Notes: generated by a model from the letters alone, not told the origin. 64,000 nucleotides of DNA from Bathynomus jamesi (GCA_023014485.1 JAJOZX010007504.1:124001-188000); one strand, 5' to 3'; shown: positions 1 to 12,477, numbered from the stretch's first letter. A program made the numbers and translations.

Positions 1-1364
1 TATTAGCTATATATAAGTTTACATACAAATTTACATAAAACAACACATTAAAAAAAGAATATGAACTTATAGCCAATAATTCACATGCTTAAAAACTCAG
101 GAATTCATTATTGTATATAGCTAAGTACTGTACACTTGTATTAAGGGAAGTAATACAACAAAGCTACTTAAATTTAAGGTTTTGTACTGAAAATGGTGGT
201 TACTGCTAGTTTATCTGTACTAACTGCATAATTTAAATTACTAGGAAGTGCTTAAAGAGCAGTAGAACACGGTTCTACATGATTTACTTAGGTAGATCCA
301 AGTATTGAGCCTACAAGCTGGTCCATCTGTTGTGTTAACTGCAAATGTAGTAATAATCTAGGTATATATTATGTCTTTTTTATGAGTAAAACTTATTTAG
401 ATAATTTAACATTTGTGAATTAACTTACCAAGTAATAAAATGGAAGTAAAATTACAATTCAATGTTGTAAAAAGAAATTTAAACATTTCAAAATTTTGAA
501 AAAATTCAGAATTTTTCACAAAAAGTACTTTTCTTTGAATAGCCAAAACTATATGAAGGAGTTGAGTTGAGATCTATTCCTTAATATATGTTTTTGTACA
601 CATATGTATCTTTCTTTACTAGAAGTATCAACTCCCTGACTAATTTCGGACACCTTTATATTAAGCCCCAAAGTTGATGTTAATTTTGCAAATTTTGTGA
701 AAATATCAACTTTTGGAAATTTTTAAAAATAAAAATAAATCCTTTTTTGGTTATTTTTTTATTTCACTCATAAATTTACAACCCATAGAGACTATTAGGA
801 GTATTAAAACAGCTGTGACTGATGTAGAACTAAAACTTTTGAAAATGGTAGAGTCGTAAAAGTGGGAGGAATTGATGCAAGCTTCAAAATGGAGCCATGT
901 TTAAGCCCTTGTAACTCAGAAACTATTTGTTCCACAGCCTTTTAGCTTGCAAAATTGAAAAGCCCACCAGAAGTTGTATTGGCATAACAAATTTGAAGCT
1001 TCTACTCCTATTAGAAGACACTTTTCAAGGCCTCTCAACATGAAGGCATTGGACGATCAAGCCCAACATGGGCATTTTTTGTCGAAGGTAGGGGCCATTT
1101 AAGCGACCATAAAATTAAACATTTTTGACTGATGAAGCTAAAATTTTAGATTAGAGCTATTGAATGGTGTATGAATCAACCCTGAAAATTTGAAGAAAAT
1201 CGGAGATGGTCACCCGACCAACTTTCTGAAATCTGTACCAGTTGAGCTGGAATGACTCAAAGGCCAAATTGAAATTGGAGTGATAGGGCAGGAAGATACA
1301 AGATTGTGGTTGGAGGAACCCAATGGAGAAAGAAATTTGAGAGTAAGAAGGATGAGTGGTGAGA
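1..1364. other. AT-rich stretch without a recognised gene
   Basis: I see no coding region, RNA gene or clear element end here. The sequence is AT-rich with short homopolymer runs. Minus-strand reading frames of up to about 130 codons occur near 1157-1543, but they overlap the inverted end of the neighbouring transposon and have no recognisable domain. Part of this stretch could be an unrecognised extension of that element. Confidence 0.5.
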
Positions 1365-1380
1365 AATAAATCCAGAATGA

Positions 1381-1498
1381 GTGAAAAACTCATTTTTCGA
1401 ATTTTCAAATTGGCTAGTGTGGAAAATGTGTGTAGTAGTGAGGAAATAAGCTGGTATAAATTTAAAATCATAACATTAATATCTTCAGGTGCCACAAT
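1381..1498 (+). repeat. Left inverted terminal repeat of the first DNA transposon
   Basis: Matches 4387-4510 in reverse complement with several gaps; the inner part around 1477-1496 is nearly exact. The outer limit is uncertain. Confidence 0.6.
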
Positions 1499-1719
1499 GA
1501 CCTTCAATATTGAAAAAAATTGAAAAAAGCAGATTTTAACCAATAATTACAGAAGAGTCCACGATGCACAATAGACAAGAATTTATTCACACTTGTATAA
1601 AAATAGCTCAGTCAACCTTTAAAAAAAGTTTCTATTCTCTAAAAACAGTTTTCTATAGTCAGCTCACTCAGCTGTCACGTGAGTACCTCGGTTCAGTGTA
1701 GCTGTCGCTCTCGTAGCAG

Positions 1720-1863
1720 GTGGGTGTTCTGTTGTTGGCGTTACTCAGATAGTCTAAACTATATTTCTTATATATTTTGCATTTCTGTATTGTGTTGCCT
1801 AAGTTTGCCATGTACTATTAACTGAAATTAACGTATAATTGATATTAGCTCTTTCTTTTTCAG
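1720..1863 (+). other. Putative intron in the 5' leader of the transposon gene
   Basis: A donor-like GCAG|GTGGGT occurs at 1719/1720. A pyrimidine-rich tract (CTCTTTCTTTTT) followed by CAG ends at 1863. The first good ATG (1881) follows 17 bases after this acceptor. This is inferred from splice consensus only. Confidence 0.4.
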
Positions 1864-1880
1864 ATTTGTATACTTTCAAA

Positions 1881-4114
1881 ATGTCTCGAGTTTGTGCAAA
1901 ATCAACCAGGGCCTCAACTGAGTGCCCCATGTTTGGTATGGGGGAAGATTTGTGGCACAGGAATCTTCCTACATACGAAGGAGTTTTTAAATATTACTTG
2001 TTTGTAAGAAACGATTTGAAACAGAATACTAATAAAGATCCTTCAATATCTCAAATATTAGAACAAGTTGTTGATAAATTGAAAACAATTTGGGAAAGTG
2101 CTTCCGTCCCAATTCTGTCAGACAGGCGAATTGAAACAATGTTCAGAAGCTACCACGAAAAGTATCATGTCATTATGAAGCCATACCAAAGCAGAAAAAA
2201 TTCTGAAGCTTACAAAGCAAAGATTGATATGTTCAAAAAAGAAGCACACACGAAACTTTTTGACATTGCAGCGTGCAAGTGCAAAGTACTAACACAATGT
2301 TCTTGTCCCAAAGAAAAAATGGTTCCAAAGGAAGAAGTGACGTTCCTCTTAGATCAAAGGAGTGAAAGAAAACTGTTTATTGATAGAGTAGATATTACAC
2401 TCTCAAAGAAAAAAGCATCTACGTTGCTAAGAAAGCAAAAAGAAGCTGTGAGGCTCACCAAAGAATCTTCACAGGAGAAATTGCAGGATACAAATGTTGA
2501 ATTATCATCATTGACATCAAATAGTGAAAGTGAATCTGGCGAAATATCAGACGATACATTTCCAGAGCCAGTTAGCTCGAACAACCTGAAGAACAATTAT
2601 TCAAGAAAAGGAAAACTACAAATCTACCTTCAGTGGCTACTGCTTGTGACAGGACTGCAGTTTCAGATCGAGCTGCAGCATTCATTGTTAGTGCAGTATT
2701 GCAAGATATTGGAGAAGTTTCTATTGACAATACATCTGAAGTAGTGGATAGGAGTAAAATCAGAAGAGAAAGACAAAAGAAGAGATCAGAAATTATGAAA
2801 GATCAAAATCAGGTCCCAATCAGAGGAATCTATTTTGATGGTCGAAAAGATTCTACACTCTTCCAAGGAAAAAAAGAGTCCAAAGTATATCAGAAGAAGG
2901 TAACAGAAGAACATATCACTTTAGTGAGAGAACCTGGTTCAGATTATTTGGGCCATTATTCTGTGAATTCTGGATCAGCTGAAGAAATATGTAAAGGAAT
3001 GTTTGAGTATATTGGAAATAATGACATGAACCTGGAAAACCTTGTTGCCATTGGATGCGATGGTGCAGCAGTCAACACTGGAGAAAAGGGAGGCATTATA
3101 AGGCTTATAGAATTGAAGCTGAAGAAGCCAGTTCAACATTTAGTATGCCAGCTCCATGCCAATGAATTGCCATTACGCCATTTAGTTGCAAAGCTGGATG
3201 GAAAAACATCTGGCCCCCGCGGATTCACCGGTCCTATTGGCAGGGAATTAGAGAACTGTGAGAGTCTTCCTATTGTCGAGTTTGAAAGGATTGATGCTGA
3301 GGAACCAACTGTAGACTGTGAAGATCTTAGCACCGACCAAAAATATCTAATTGATATTCATCAGGCCATAACAAAGGGATATTGCTCTCCAGATCTTGCT
3401 CATCGTAGTCCAGGCAAAATGGCACATTCACGATGGCTGACTACAGCAAATCGTTTGCTTCGTCTATACATTTCAACTGTAAGTCCATCTGAGAACCTCA
3501 TGAACATTGCTTCTTTTATAATGAAGGTCTACATCCCAATGTGGTTTTCTATTAAGCAAAGTACGTCTTTTGTCAATGGTTCAAAACATGTTTTCAAAAC
3601 TATTGAACTAACAAGAACACTGAATGACGAAGTAAAGGATATTGTAAACCCTGTCATACAAAGAAATGCATTTTTTGCAAATCCAGAAAATATTCTAGCA
3701 TCAATGATTCATGATGACCGCAGCGCCATAAGAGAATTAGCGTGGAGGCGAATAAAGAAAGCAAGGCAAACAAACAAGGAAAAAGTTGTGAGGCGTTTCA
3801 CAGTACCTGTTATTCAATTTGAAGCTACTGATTATACTGATTTAATTAATTGGCAAAAATGCATTGTCACTGAACCACCTGTGACAAGACACCTGACAGA
3901 AAATGAGATTGAAGAATTCATAGAAAACAAGAGTACCCCTCCATTCGAGAAATTCCCTTGTCATACACAAGTAGTAGAAAGAATGGTAAAATTAGTGACT
4001 GAAGCATCATCAAGAGTATTTGGATTGAACGCGCGAGATGGCTTCATAAGATCAACACTTCAGTCACGTAAAAAAATGCCATCATTCGAAAGTAAAGCTG
4101 AATATAAAGTTTAA
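1881..4114 (+). pseudogene. Frameshifted hAT-fold-like transposase of the first transposon
   Basis: Two overlapping frames make one protein. Codons from the ATG at 1881 run to 2744, and the following frame is open from 2576 to 4114; similarity of style and composition suggests a single-base frameshift near 2600-2640. The ATG at 1881 follows a likely splice acceptor and is preferred over an upstream TTG. The N-terminal half has a Cys cluster (CKCKVLTQCSCP) and an acidic, Ser-rich stretch. The C-terminal half has YFDGRKD, then GCDGAAVN, then a CxxH motif (CQLHANELPLRHL), then SRW, then a late Glu (VVERMVKLVTEAS). That order (D, D, CxxH, RW, E) is the order seen in hAT transposases. I recognise this as a type of uncharacterised repeat protein common in invertebrate genomes but cannot name the family. 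Strand transfer by this copy is unlikely because of the frameshift. Confidence 0.6.
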
Positions 4115-4386
4115 ATAAAACGTTAATAGAAAAAAACATGCGCAAGGATGGGTGGTTGGGAGGGCATGGGTGGAGCTCGACAAGCAGCCACCTCCTCGTG
4201 GTGAGTTCTGGATTATTTTGATCATTAATCAAAAGAACATTGATCTAAATAAACTAAGAGCTGCGTAATTCAGTAACTATTTTGGTAATTGGAACACTTA
4301 ATATATAATAATAACAAGTAAGTTTCAGTTATTGTACTAATGCAGAATATAAGAAAATCATTATATTTCACTTTTTTCGACGGCTC

Positions 4387-4510
4387 TGTGGCACCTGAAG
4401 ATATAATTTCGCAGGACTAATATTTATGCATAGTCATTATCTATAGCACCCACATATTTTCCGCACTAGCCATATTTGAATTTCGAAAAAAAGTTTAAAA
4501 ACCTCATTTT
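4387..4510 (-). repeat. Right inverted terminal repeat of the first DNA transposon
   Basis: Inverted counterpart of 1381-1498. It lies about 270 bp downstream of the stop codon of the element's gene. Confidence 0.6.
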
Positions 4511-4603
4511 TGATCTGCCCTACTGTACACTGCCCTGCATCATTTATTTAGGATATAGAAGTTGCAAGATAATTCACCAGGAATGTCAGTGAAATGGGAG
4601 GTA

Positions 4604-5150
4604 TGGAAAAAATAGGTCTTGCTCCAACCAGAGTAGCCTAAACACAACCTAGGCTACGTTGGAAATGGAAGACCTCGGCCAAAGATGAACCAGCCTAGCT
4701 ATTTGTCCATAAACAGGACTTCCATACTCTTTTGTTAAACAATTACAGCTGAAATGTCAGCTTATTTAACCTAAATTTAATAACCAAAGGGAAATTTATG
4801 AACTTCTTACCTTGAAATTTTATATAAGTTTTATTTCTTGACACCAATAATGAACATTTTTATTCTGGCTTCTTTCGTCTGCTGCCTCCTTGTCCCCCCT
4901 GTTATTCTGCTTATCCCGATCTTCTTCTTCTTCTTCTTCCTAAAACCATGTTGCTATTTCTGGCTATGGGATCTTTTTTTCTTTTCATCTCATATTTGTT
5001 TCTTCGTTGGCGTCTTTTTAATTTTTCTCAGCAAGAGTTCAAGTTCTCCTTCCGATTTATTTTTTATTGTTATTATTTTTTTTTTAATGTCAATATGGCT
5101 TATCCAAGATTAGGTGGGTCTTCCATTTTGGTACTCCCAAATTTTCCACA
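4604..5150 (-). repeat. BEL-A 3' LTR
   Basis: 547 bp copy matching 15871-16412. Holds a long T/C-rich tract on the plus strand (A/G-rich on the coding strand). The plus-strand reading frames here are composition artefacts. Confidence 0.9.
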
Positions 5151-5367
5151 CATTGGGGTCAGCCAGAAAGGAAAAATTGCATGTGAAACCCAATTTTTTC
5201 TTTAATATTTGTTAACCCATCTTAGATTACCTATAATTCATGTTTTAATTGTTATTCCATTTTTGTTTTCCTCACTTTTTAATATAAAAAGTTTAGCATT
5301 TTATAAAGTCCTCACTCTTTCCAAAATGAAAGTGTGTTGCATTTTAATTTATTTTCCATAGGAAATA

Positions 5368-5875
5368 CAGTGGATCCCCAATTTGAGTATGTAATCCGTT
5401 TTAGCATGGCGTACTCAATTCAAAATGTACTCAAATCGAACTTAATAACCTATGGGAATTAATTAATTTGTTCCAAAACCCAAAAATTTCACCCCACCCC
5501 TACTTTTTCTATAGAAATTGGCCTACGAAATTTAGTAATTGTATTAAAAATAGACAGAATAGAATACAGTCACTGCATGTACGAATCACCAAATTTATGC
5601 TATATTTTCACTATTTTATGCTGTAATCAACAGAAACTAACATAAATAAACACTAAGTACAAAGTCAGAAAACAAAATGTACGAAATTCTAACAGAAATC
5701 CCTAAGAACACCTGTACTATTCAAAACATTAGACCCCGAATGTTCCCGCAACAAACGCTCTAGACAAACTGAAATGCATTCGGCATCGCCAGCTGGCGTA
5801 CTCAAATCGAGTTTTCTACTCAAGTCGAGTCAATAGGAGCCTATGGATGAGCGTACTCAAATCGGGGGTCCACTG
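5368..5875. mobile_element. Tigger/pogo-like MITE inside the 3' part of BEL-A
   Basis: Ends are CAGTGGATCCCCAATTTGAG on the left and, inverted, CAGTGGACCCCCGATTTGAG on the right, flanked by TA on both sides (5366-5367 and 5876-5877). TA target duplications and CAGTGGACCCCC ends are typical of Tigger/pogo elements of the Tc1/mariner group. The 508 bp interior has no long frame, so it is non-autonomous. It sits between the integrase end and the 3' LTR. Confidence 0.85.
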
Positions 5876-5991
5876 TATTACAATACTCCAGCCCTTATCT
5901 TTTGTTGTAACAGGTTAGGTTTGGTATAGTTTGGGTCAAATTTTGATCATGATCAGAATCTATTATAGATTAATCTTCATGATCATTTTTG

Positions 5992-6422
5992 TTAACAGTA
6001 GTTGGTCCTACTTCTAGGGGGTATAAGAGTGAGTGATACATCTCTTATAGTTTCACCTGAAGCAGTTTTAAGTTTCACAACCCTGGTTAATCCATCTTCC
6101 CCAGTTTTTAGTTCTAAAACTCTATCTAATGGCCAACACTGTCTTGGTGTATTTTGTCTAATTAGAACTACATCTCCTACCCTGATTTCATTAACCCAGT
6201 CTTTGTTTTGTATATATTTATGCCTTTCTCTCAACCCAACAAGGTATTCATCACTCCATTACTTTTTAAATTTTGTTTTTATATTTGTTATTTGTGATAA
6301 TCTATTTTGTAAATCATGATTATTATCACTCCAAGGTGGATCATCCAAGGAGATATTGTAATCAGGTAGAAGGTTAATGACTTCTCCCTTAATCAAATGA
6401 TTTGGGGTGAGAGGCTCTACAT
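5992..6422 (-). pseudogene. BEL-A integrase C-terminal region
   Basis: The last frame (6234 to 5992) contains VGDVVLIRQNTPRQCWPLDR, the strand-rich C-terminal module (DUF5641-type) that ends BEL/Pao integrases. The preceding part (about 6422-6235) reads on in other frames with EPLTPNHLI, so at least one frameshift and a stop separate the pieces. It is the 3' end of the BEL-A pol gene. Confidence 0.75.
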
Positions 6423-6522
6423 CATTAATATTATCCCCTACATTTAAGTAAGAGGTCTGTTATTGACAACATTCTCAATTTCACTAATGAGAGTGAGAAG
6501 TTCAAAGAATTCAATTTGTTTT

Positions 6523-7086
6523 TTACCTATTGATTTCTTTAGGCAATTCTTTATTGTTTGGATATTCCTTTCCCAGATTGCTCCATACCATGGTGACACA
6601 ACAGGGATATATTTCCATTTTATTTTGTAGATATGTTATGGTATGTGAATTTTGTAATATGTCATTTATTTGGTTTTCACCAGCCTTGAAATATGTTGCA
6701 TTATCTGTCCAAACAATTTTGGGCACAGAATGCTTAGCACAAAATCTTCTAAAGCTATAGACAAATGATTCTGTGGAGAGATCACTCACTATGTCTAAGC
6801 TGACTGCTCTAGAAGATGAACATGTGTAAAGTATGATGTACATTTTTTGTTCTGTTGTTCCCAGACCAACAGTCAAACTTCCTGTATAGTCTATGCCAAC
6901 TGTTTCAAAAGGCCTATTAAAGGTGACTCTCTCTGTTGGCAAATCAGGAGGATTGGTCTTCCTGAAAGATCTGGAATGAATCATTTTGCAGGTGACACAG
7001 TTATTCAAAACTGTCTTTACAGTCATTCTGCCTTTGGGTATCCAATACAACTTTCTAATGGCATTTAATGTTTGTGGAACACCCAT
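6523..7086 (-). pseudogene. BEL-A integrase catalytic core
   Basis: Minus-strand frame with the BEL/Pao integrase order: MGVPQTLNAIRKLYWIPKG of the zinc-binding N domain, the CVTCKMIH Cys pair, then VGIDYTG (first catalytic Asp) and WTDNATYFKAG (second Asp). The part that should carry the catalytic Glu is disrupted near 6580-6600, where the frame ends in unrelated residues. A frameshift also separates it from the upstream pol frame (ending at 7181). It would have inserted the cDNA into the genome; this copy cannot. Confidence 0.8.
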
Positions 7087-7180
7087 GTGATAAAGTTCAT
7101 TGTGTTTCTCTCTAATAATTAGGGTTGTAATGTGATGGAACCTAGGAAGAAGGGGTTGTTTACTGTTATATGTGATTTGT

Positions 7181-9144
7181 TTAATCTACCTTACATCTCA
7201 ATAAGCCATCTCTGTCAATGTAAAGATTCAAGTTTATTACCACAGAGGGTACTTTGTTCATTTGTTTACCAATTGTTAGAAAATCTATTTCATTTTTGTA
7301 TTCTGTTTGTTGTATGTGGTTAATCCAATATTTGGTAGCTAGACTTGTATACACTTCATTATCATTATTTCTTTGTTTATTTATTTTCTTTAAACAGTTG
7401 TGAATGAATCTGAGACAGTAAGATGTTACCCTTACAAGTTTGCCAAAGTCAGAATAATTGTTATAATCTAATAGTGGCTCAACTTTATTTGTGGTTATCA
7501 TGTTAAACTTTACATTAATTTGTTCTGCTGGCCACATTGTTTCATCCTGAATGAATTCAGGTCCATGAAACCAATTTTTGTTGGATTTTAGTAATTTACA
7601 GGATAATCCTCTTGTAAGAAAGTCTGCAGGATTTTGTTTTGTTGGAATGTATTTGAAGGTTATGTCCAAATTTTGTCTAGCTTCTTTAATGTCTCTTAAT
7701 CTGTTACGGACAAAGATGTTTTTTGAGTTTAACTCATCAGAGTTGATCCATGCCAAGCAGATTTGACTGTCAAGCCAAATATATGTATTTGTGATGTTTA
7801 CATCATGGTAGACTTCATGGAGAAATCCTGTTATTTTTACAGCTAGATAACCTGCAAGTAATTCAAGCTGAGGAATAGTTTTCTTTTGTTTTAAGGGTGT
7901 TACTTTCCCCTTGGCATATATCAAATGGCTGCCATCTTCACCTACAAGGTAAGCGCAACAGCCATACACCTTTTCACTGGCATCGCCAAATACATCCAAG
8001 GTTTGAGGTGTATCTCTGTGTCCACAAACTCTGGGAATATTTATGTTTTGTAGTTTATTGAGATCTTTAGCTAACCTTTTCCAGCTATCTTGTTGTTTAT
8101 TGGTTATAGGATCATCCCAGTCTACTTTCTGTTTCCAAAATTCTTGTAAAAGAACCCTGGATCTGATAGTAGAAGGAAGGAGTAAACCCATAGGATCAAA
8201 TATTTTTGAACTTTTGGATAAGATCTTTCTTTTTGTGTTAGCTGTTGTATCTAAGGTGTAGCCTTTTGTGCAGAGTGAATCATGAACTTTAAAATCTGAG
8301 TTCAAATCCCAGATCATGCCTAATGTTTTCACCCTGTTTGTTGGTTCTGTCAATCCTTTGTCTTCTGATTTTATTTTTTGATTTAGTCTCTCATTATTTG
8401 TGATCCACTCTCTTAATTCAAAATTACCTTCTTTCATTATTTTATCTGCTTTTATGTAAACTTCATTTAATTCTGACTCTGTTTTGGTTGATCCTACAAG
8501 GTTATCTACATAGAAGTGATCTTTTAAGAACTGAACAGTTAAATCATTTTCATCATACAAATTTAAGTGATGTTTGATGGTTAAAGCCAATAAACTACTA
8601 GGACTTGCATTTGCTCCAAACAAAACCACATTAAATTTAAATGTTTTAAACCCTTTATTTAAGTCATATGGATCATTAGACCACAAGAATCTTAGTTGAT
8701 CTTTGTCATAGTCATTTTTCAGATGAATTCTCAAAAAAGCTTTGCTTATATCACTTTCAACTGCATAGTCATCTAATCTAAATCTTAGAAGGATTTTTAC
8801 AAGGTCTGAAATAAGATTAGGCCCCTCTATGAGAGAGTCATTCAAGCTATGCTTATTGCCATCTTTAAGACTACAGTTATACACAACTCTAAGTTCTGTT
8901 GTGGGTGCATCCTTTCTATAGACTCCTGTGTGAGTAAGATAATGGCAGTTGTCTTTTTTAAAGGGGTAATCTTTAACTTCCTCAATGAAGCCTTTTTCTA
9001 ACTGGTCCTTGAAAACATCATCATACATTTTAATTCTCTTGTCATTTTTTAATCTTTTCATCAAATTATAGAGATGACCTTTAGCTACCTTTAGATTATC
9101 ATTTAATTTTGGACTATTGATCTTCCAAGGTAGTTCAATTGAAT
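7181..9144 (-). pseudogene. BEL-A pol: reverse transcriptase, RNase H and integrase N-terminus (3' part of split gene)
   Basis: A 627-codon minus frame (9064 to 7181) plus upstream codons to the insertion edge. Reverse transcriptase motifs: RVVYNCSLKDG, ESDISKAFLRI (first catalytic Asp), NVVLFGANASPS, and FYVDNLVGS, which is YVDN instead of the usual YVDD. RNase H motifs follow: VFGDASEKVYG and IWLDSQICLAWI, then KQNPADFLTRGL. The end enters the integrase N domain. The N-terminal part of the same reading frame lies at 13339-13500, separated by the 4.19 kb transposon. Without that insertion and one TSD copy the codons on the two sides are in the same frame. Confidence 0.9.
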
Positions 9145-9148
9145 AATG

Positions 9149-9618
9149 GGGTCATTCCATGTCAAGTCAGCCACCTAAAACACTCACCCCTTTCAATTTT
9201 GCTCATACTTGGCACAATAGCAGATATACATGCCAAACTTAAATTCCCAAATTATTAGAGCTGACTGACCTTTGGTTACTGAGATACAAGGTCACAAAGT
9301 TGTGACATTTTTACCTTTTTTGCGTTAAATGACTATATTCAAAACGGTGTAACTAAAAAACTATTAAAGCTAGAGCATTGATTTTGGTCTCATTTTAAAG
9401 CTCTTTTGTAGCCCCTTGTTTATTGTCTCTTGTTAAATATCTCTTCTGTGAAAAATAAAAAAATCCCTTCAAAAGTTGACCTTTGACCTTGAATAAAAAA
9501 AAAATACCTTCTCCTAAAAAATTCAATTTTTTTACATTAATACCTTGAGTCATGTACAACAAAATCCCAAGAAGCTGTAAGTGGCTGATAACTAGTTCAA
9601 TGTATAAAAAATAATGAA
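9149..9618 (+). repeat. Left inverted terminal repeat of the long-TIR transposon
   Basis: Matches 12867-13338 in reverse complement, nearly base for base over long stretches, with small indels in A/T runs. No open frame of note. Confidence 0.9.
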
Positions 9619-10077
9619 TTCAAGCAACATTTTGAAAAAAGTCATTTTATACAAAAATTATCAAAAAGTCATGACTTTGTGACCTTGTATGTCAGTAACC
9701 ATTTTTGTCTAAGGTCAGCTCAATCTCTTACAAATACAACCCATATTACATACTATCTGCAGCCTTCTACAAACAAGCAAATGCTTATTTTTAAATATTT
9801 GTTCTTTACCCACCTCACCTGTATGTTGTGCATGTATGTGATGGTTTTCAGTAGTTGACAAGATTCTTGTGGGCCACCCAATTTATTGTGATTTCTAGAA
9901 GAGAAAACAATTTTTAATGTATACCTAGATAGCTACCTAATTAACAAATACAAGTAACATATTAAAATGTACATACAATATGTATAGGTATAGTGCTCAT
10001 TGATTTCCATTTATCACAACTTAAAATGTATGCAGTATATATATAGTTACATGACCATTTTAATTTTGAATTCTTAC

Positions 10078-12477
10078 CTTTCTGTGCTGTAGATCTGCCA
10101 AAGCTTTGGATGCCTTCAAAGTAACTTCTTTGCAAATCCTGTATGTTCGTCCATTAGTAGTAGATGCCTCAACTTGTGTTAGAATATCTGAATATGGTAA
10201 GATTAATTCATCTGGTCAACCAGGATACACAAATGATGGGTTTGGGCCATGAGGATGAAGGAATGTGACTTTTACTTCTCTATTCTCTGGTATCTTTTCC
10301 AGCACATATGCCACCCACCAATGGCCATCATATGCAGCAGTAACAAAACCATGTATTTTCTCCTCAGTCACAACTTCTTCCTTTTCAGTAACTTTCTCAA
10401 TATTTGAATAATCTGATAATGAACAATGTTTAACCTTAAGAGAAGTCAATGAAACTGGCTGTAAATGGTGTAATTTCTGTGTACCAGCAATAGTCCTTGC
10501 AGTTGAGTGTCTTTCTTGGAGAAGTTGGCTTTCCTCTTCATGCTCTTTATTGGTTGAAAAATGACATTTTATATTTACAATATTTTCACTTGCAGATGTA
10601 TATAACTGTTCTGCAGTAAGGATCTGTTCATCATAAGGTCGTTGTAGACTAGCTTTTACAGCTAATCTCTTAACTGTGCCTCCAACACCATCACAGGGTC
10701 CCTTTCCATGACTTGTTGCAAAAAAATTCCATTCTGCCTCAATTCCAAAATCATCTCTGTGATGGCAAAGATTCAAAAAGTTTTTGCAGTTCTTATACTG
10801 TCCTGCACACCCATCTGAAAAGTAAATTATTTTGTGGATGGAACCGATGGATGAGATATTATCTTTTAGGAATTTTATCAGATGCTTTTGAAACAAATGT
10901 ACAGCAACTGTGTTATGGATGTTACACTCTGAAATAATAACAAAGCTAAGGTGAGCAATCTCATCTTCCTTTTTATAGTAAATAACAAATGGATGTAGAG
11001 TAGCCATCTCATTGTTCCAGTGAAAGCTCTGAACCTCATCTTGAAGAATAAAGAATAATTTTCAGCAAAATCACACACAGCAAGGACCTCACCATCTTTC
11101 AAAGACATTTTTGTTTCACGGTAATAAGTTGCTTGCATCTTGTCTTGAAGTCATGTATCTGGTATTCTTTCAGTTGGTTACAGAATTGGTCAATATATTC
11201 ATCTGTATTCAGTTCTACTGATTCAAGATTTGACAATCTGTTGGTCCACTTTTTAAAGTTTATGATATCAATGAAGTTGTTTGTAAATATGTCCAGTAGT
11301 CTGTTTTCTAAATCTGATGGATCTCCACATTGTTCACATTGTCTGAGGCAGCATTTCTGTGAGGCAGGATTGCATTCCATAAAGGCAACACAATGACGTA
11401 CATTCTTAATAGGTGTGTCATCATTTGCAATTAGTTTTTCTAATTCAGCTCCTACAAACATAAGTTTGGCATTCTGATGAATTGTACAGACACATACTGA
11501 GTGAGTTCCTGTTGCTCCAGCAATAACACACTGCTTTGGACGCAATTCTGCAAATTTACTGAATCCCACCTTAACCAAAGGATTTCTTTCTTTGAAAATA
11601 TGATAGGCTTTTTTAAATTGCAAAGTAAAAGATGCTTTTGCAAATGTATCCTTCCTTTTCATTGTCAATGATACTACAATAGTCTTTCTTTCCTGGCATT
11701 GTTCTACTGATGTCTTCTGAAAGATAAAATGCTTTAATAGCGTCAACAGTATCCTGTTTAATTCTTTTCCCACCCTTTGGATTTGGGTCTGAAAGGACAC
11801 CTTTTTCTTCAACTATTTTTTTAGCAATAGATGCTGTATGCCTTGTTGTGTTAAATTCTGAAGCAATTTTCCTAATGCTCCAACTTTTGGGCAATACAGT
11901 GAGGATTTTTATTTTATCACTTCTTTTAATATTTTCATTTTTGAATTTTTCCTCAAGTTGATTTATTATTTCTAAACAGTCTACATCTCCAGATGGCTCC
12001 TTAAATTGTGAGTCAGAAATCTCTCTTCCTGCAACTGTTTCCATTCTCTCTTAACTGTCTCTGTCACCTTGCTTAGTTTTTTAGCTCCATATGACTTTTG
12101 CTCTACAAGCTTTCTCTTTTTATGGGTGATTCACCAATTGAAACAAAAGAAGCATTCAAAGTACACATCTCATGGTTTTTCTGAAGTTGATGCATCACTA
12201 TTGTCAACATTTTCAATTTTCTCAAGATCTTCAGGTGGTTCACTACTACAAGAAGAATCATCATTTATGTCTGAATTCAAAGTGCCTATTCCTTTCTCTG
12301 GCAAGGACTCAAGATGTTCTCTACACTGCTTACAAAGTCTGTGATGTAGTGTTAAGTGCAGATCGGGAAACTTATTACAAGTTCCTGTGGTACAATTCTC
12401 AAACTCTTCTTTCGACACTGACCTTTGTGACGCAGCAAAGGATCAGCACACTTCTGTTTCAGTTTTAAATGTTCCAT
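10078..12477 (-). pseudogene. Broken transposase-like gene of the long-TIR transposon
   Basis: Pieces in several frames, read from 12477 down. The ATG at 12477 starts a Cys/His N-terminus (KQKCADPLLRHKGQC), continued after a frameshift by LCKQCREHLESLPEKG. The next part (12044-11613) has a helix-turn-helix-like stretch (WSIRKIASEFNTTRHTASIA). A Cys-rich block follows (11812-11099, CCLRQCEQCGD). The catalytic-looking part has VCDFAENY (near 11080), IIYFSDGCAGQYKNC and HGKGPCDGVGGTVKR (in 11007-10216): conserved acidic residues of an RNase H-like fold. A TGA near 10217 interrupts the C-terminal tail, which continues to a donor-like AAAG|GTAAGA at 10078; a short last exon near 9901-9890 is possible. 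At least three frameshifts. I recognise it as a widespread uncharacterised invertebrate repeat protein; the transposase role is inferred from its position between inverted ends. Confidence 0.65.

Larger units (their letters stand above)
1365..4520 (+). mobile_element. Unclassified DNA transposon with degenerate inverted ends and a hAT-fold-like gene
   Basis: The block from about 1381 to 1498 reappears in inverted orientation at about 4387-4510. The clearest shared stretches are TGTGGCACCTGAAGATAT (4387-4404, reverse complement at 1479-1496) and a stretch around ATTTTCC-CACTAGCCA (near 4456 and, inverted, near 1415). A frameshifted gene lies between these ends in plus orientation. Outer ends and a target duplication were not resolved, because similarity fades outward and BEL-A begins at 4604, only about 90 bp beyond the right end. 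Protein motifs suggest a distant hAT-like transposase, but the superfamily is not established. Confidence 0.6.

Noticed and set aside
1157..1543. Minus-strand frame of 128 codons
   Set aside because: Lies in and beside the inverted end of the first transposon; no domain, and composition (Phe/Leu/Ser) is that of AT-rich non-coding DNA.
4838..5205. Phe/Leu-rich frames resembling membrane proteins, and the similar pair at 16065-16428
   Set aside because: Both lie in the BEL-A LTRs; the hydrophobic residues come from T/C-rich tracts.
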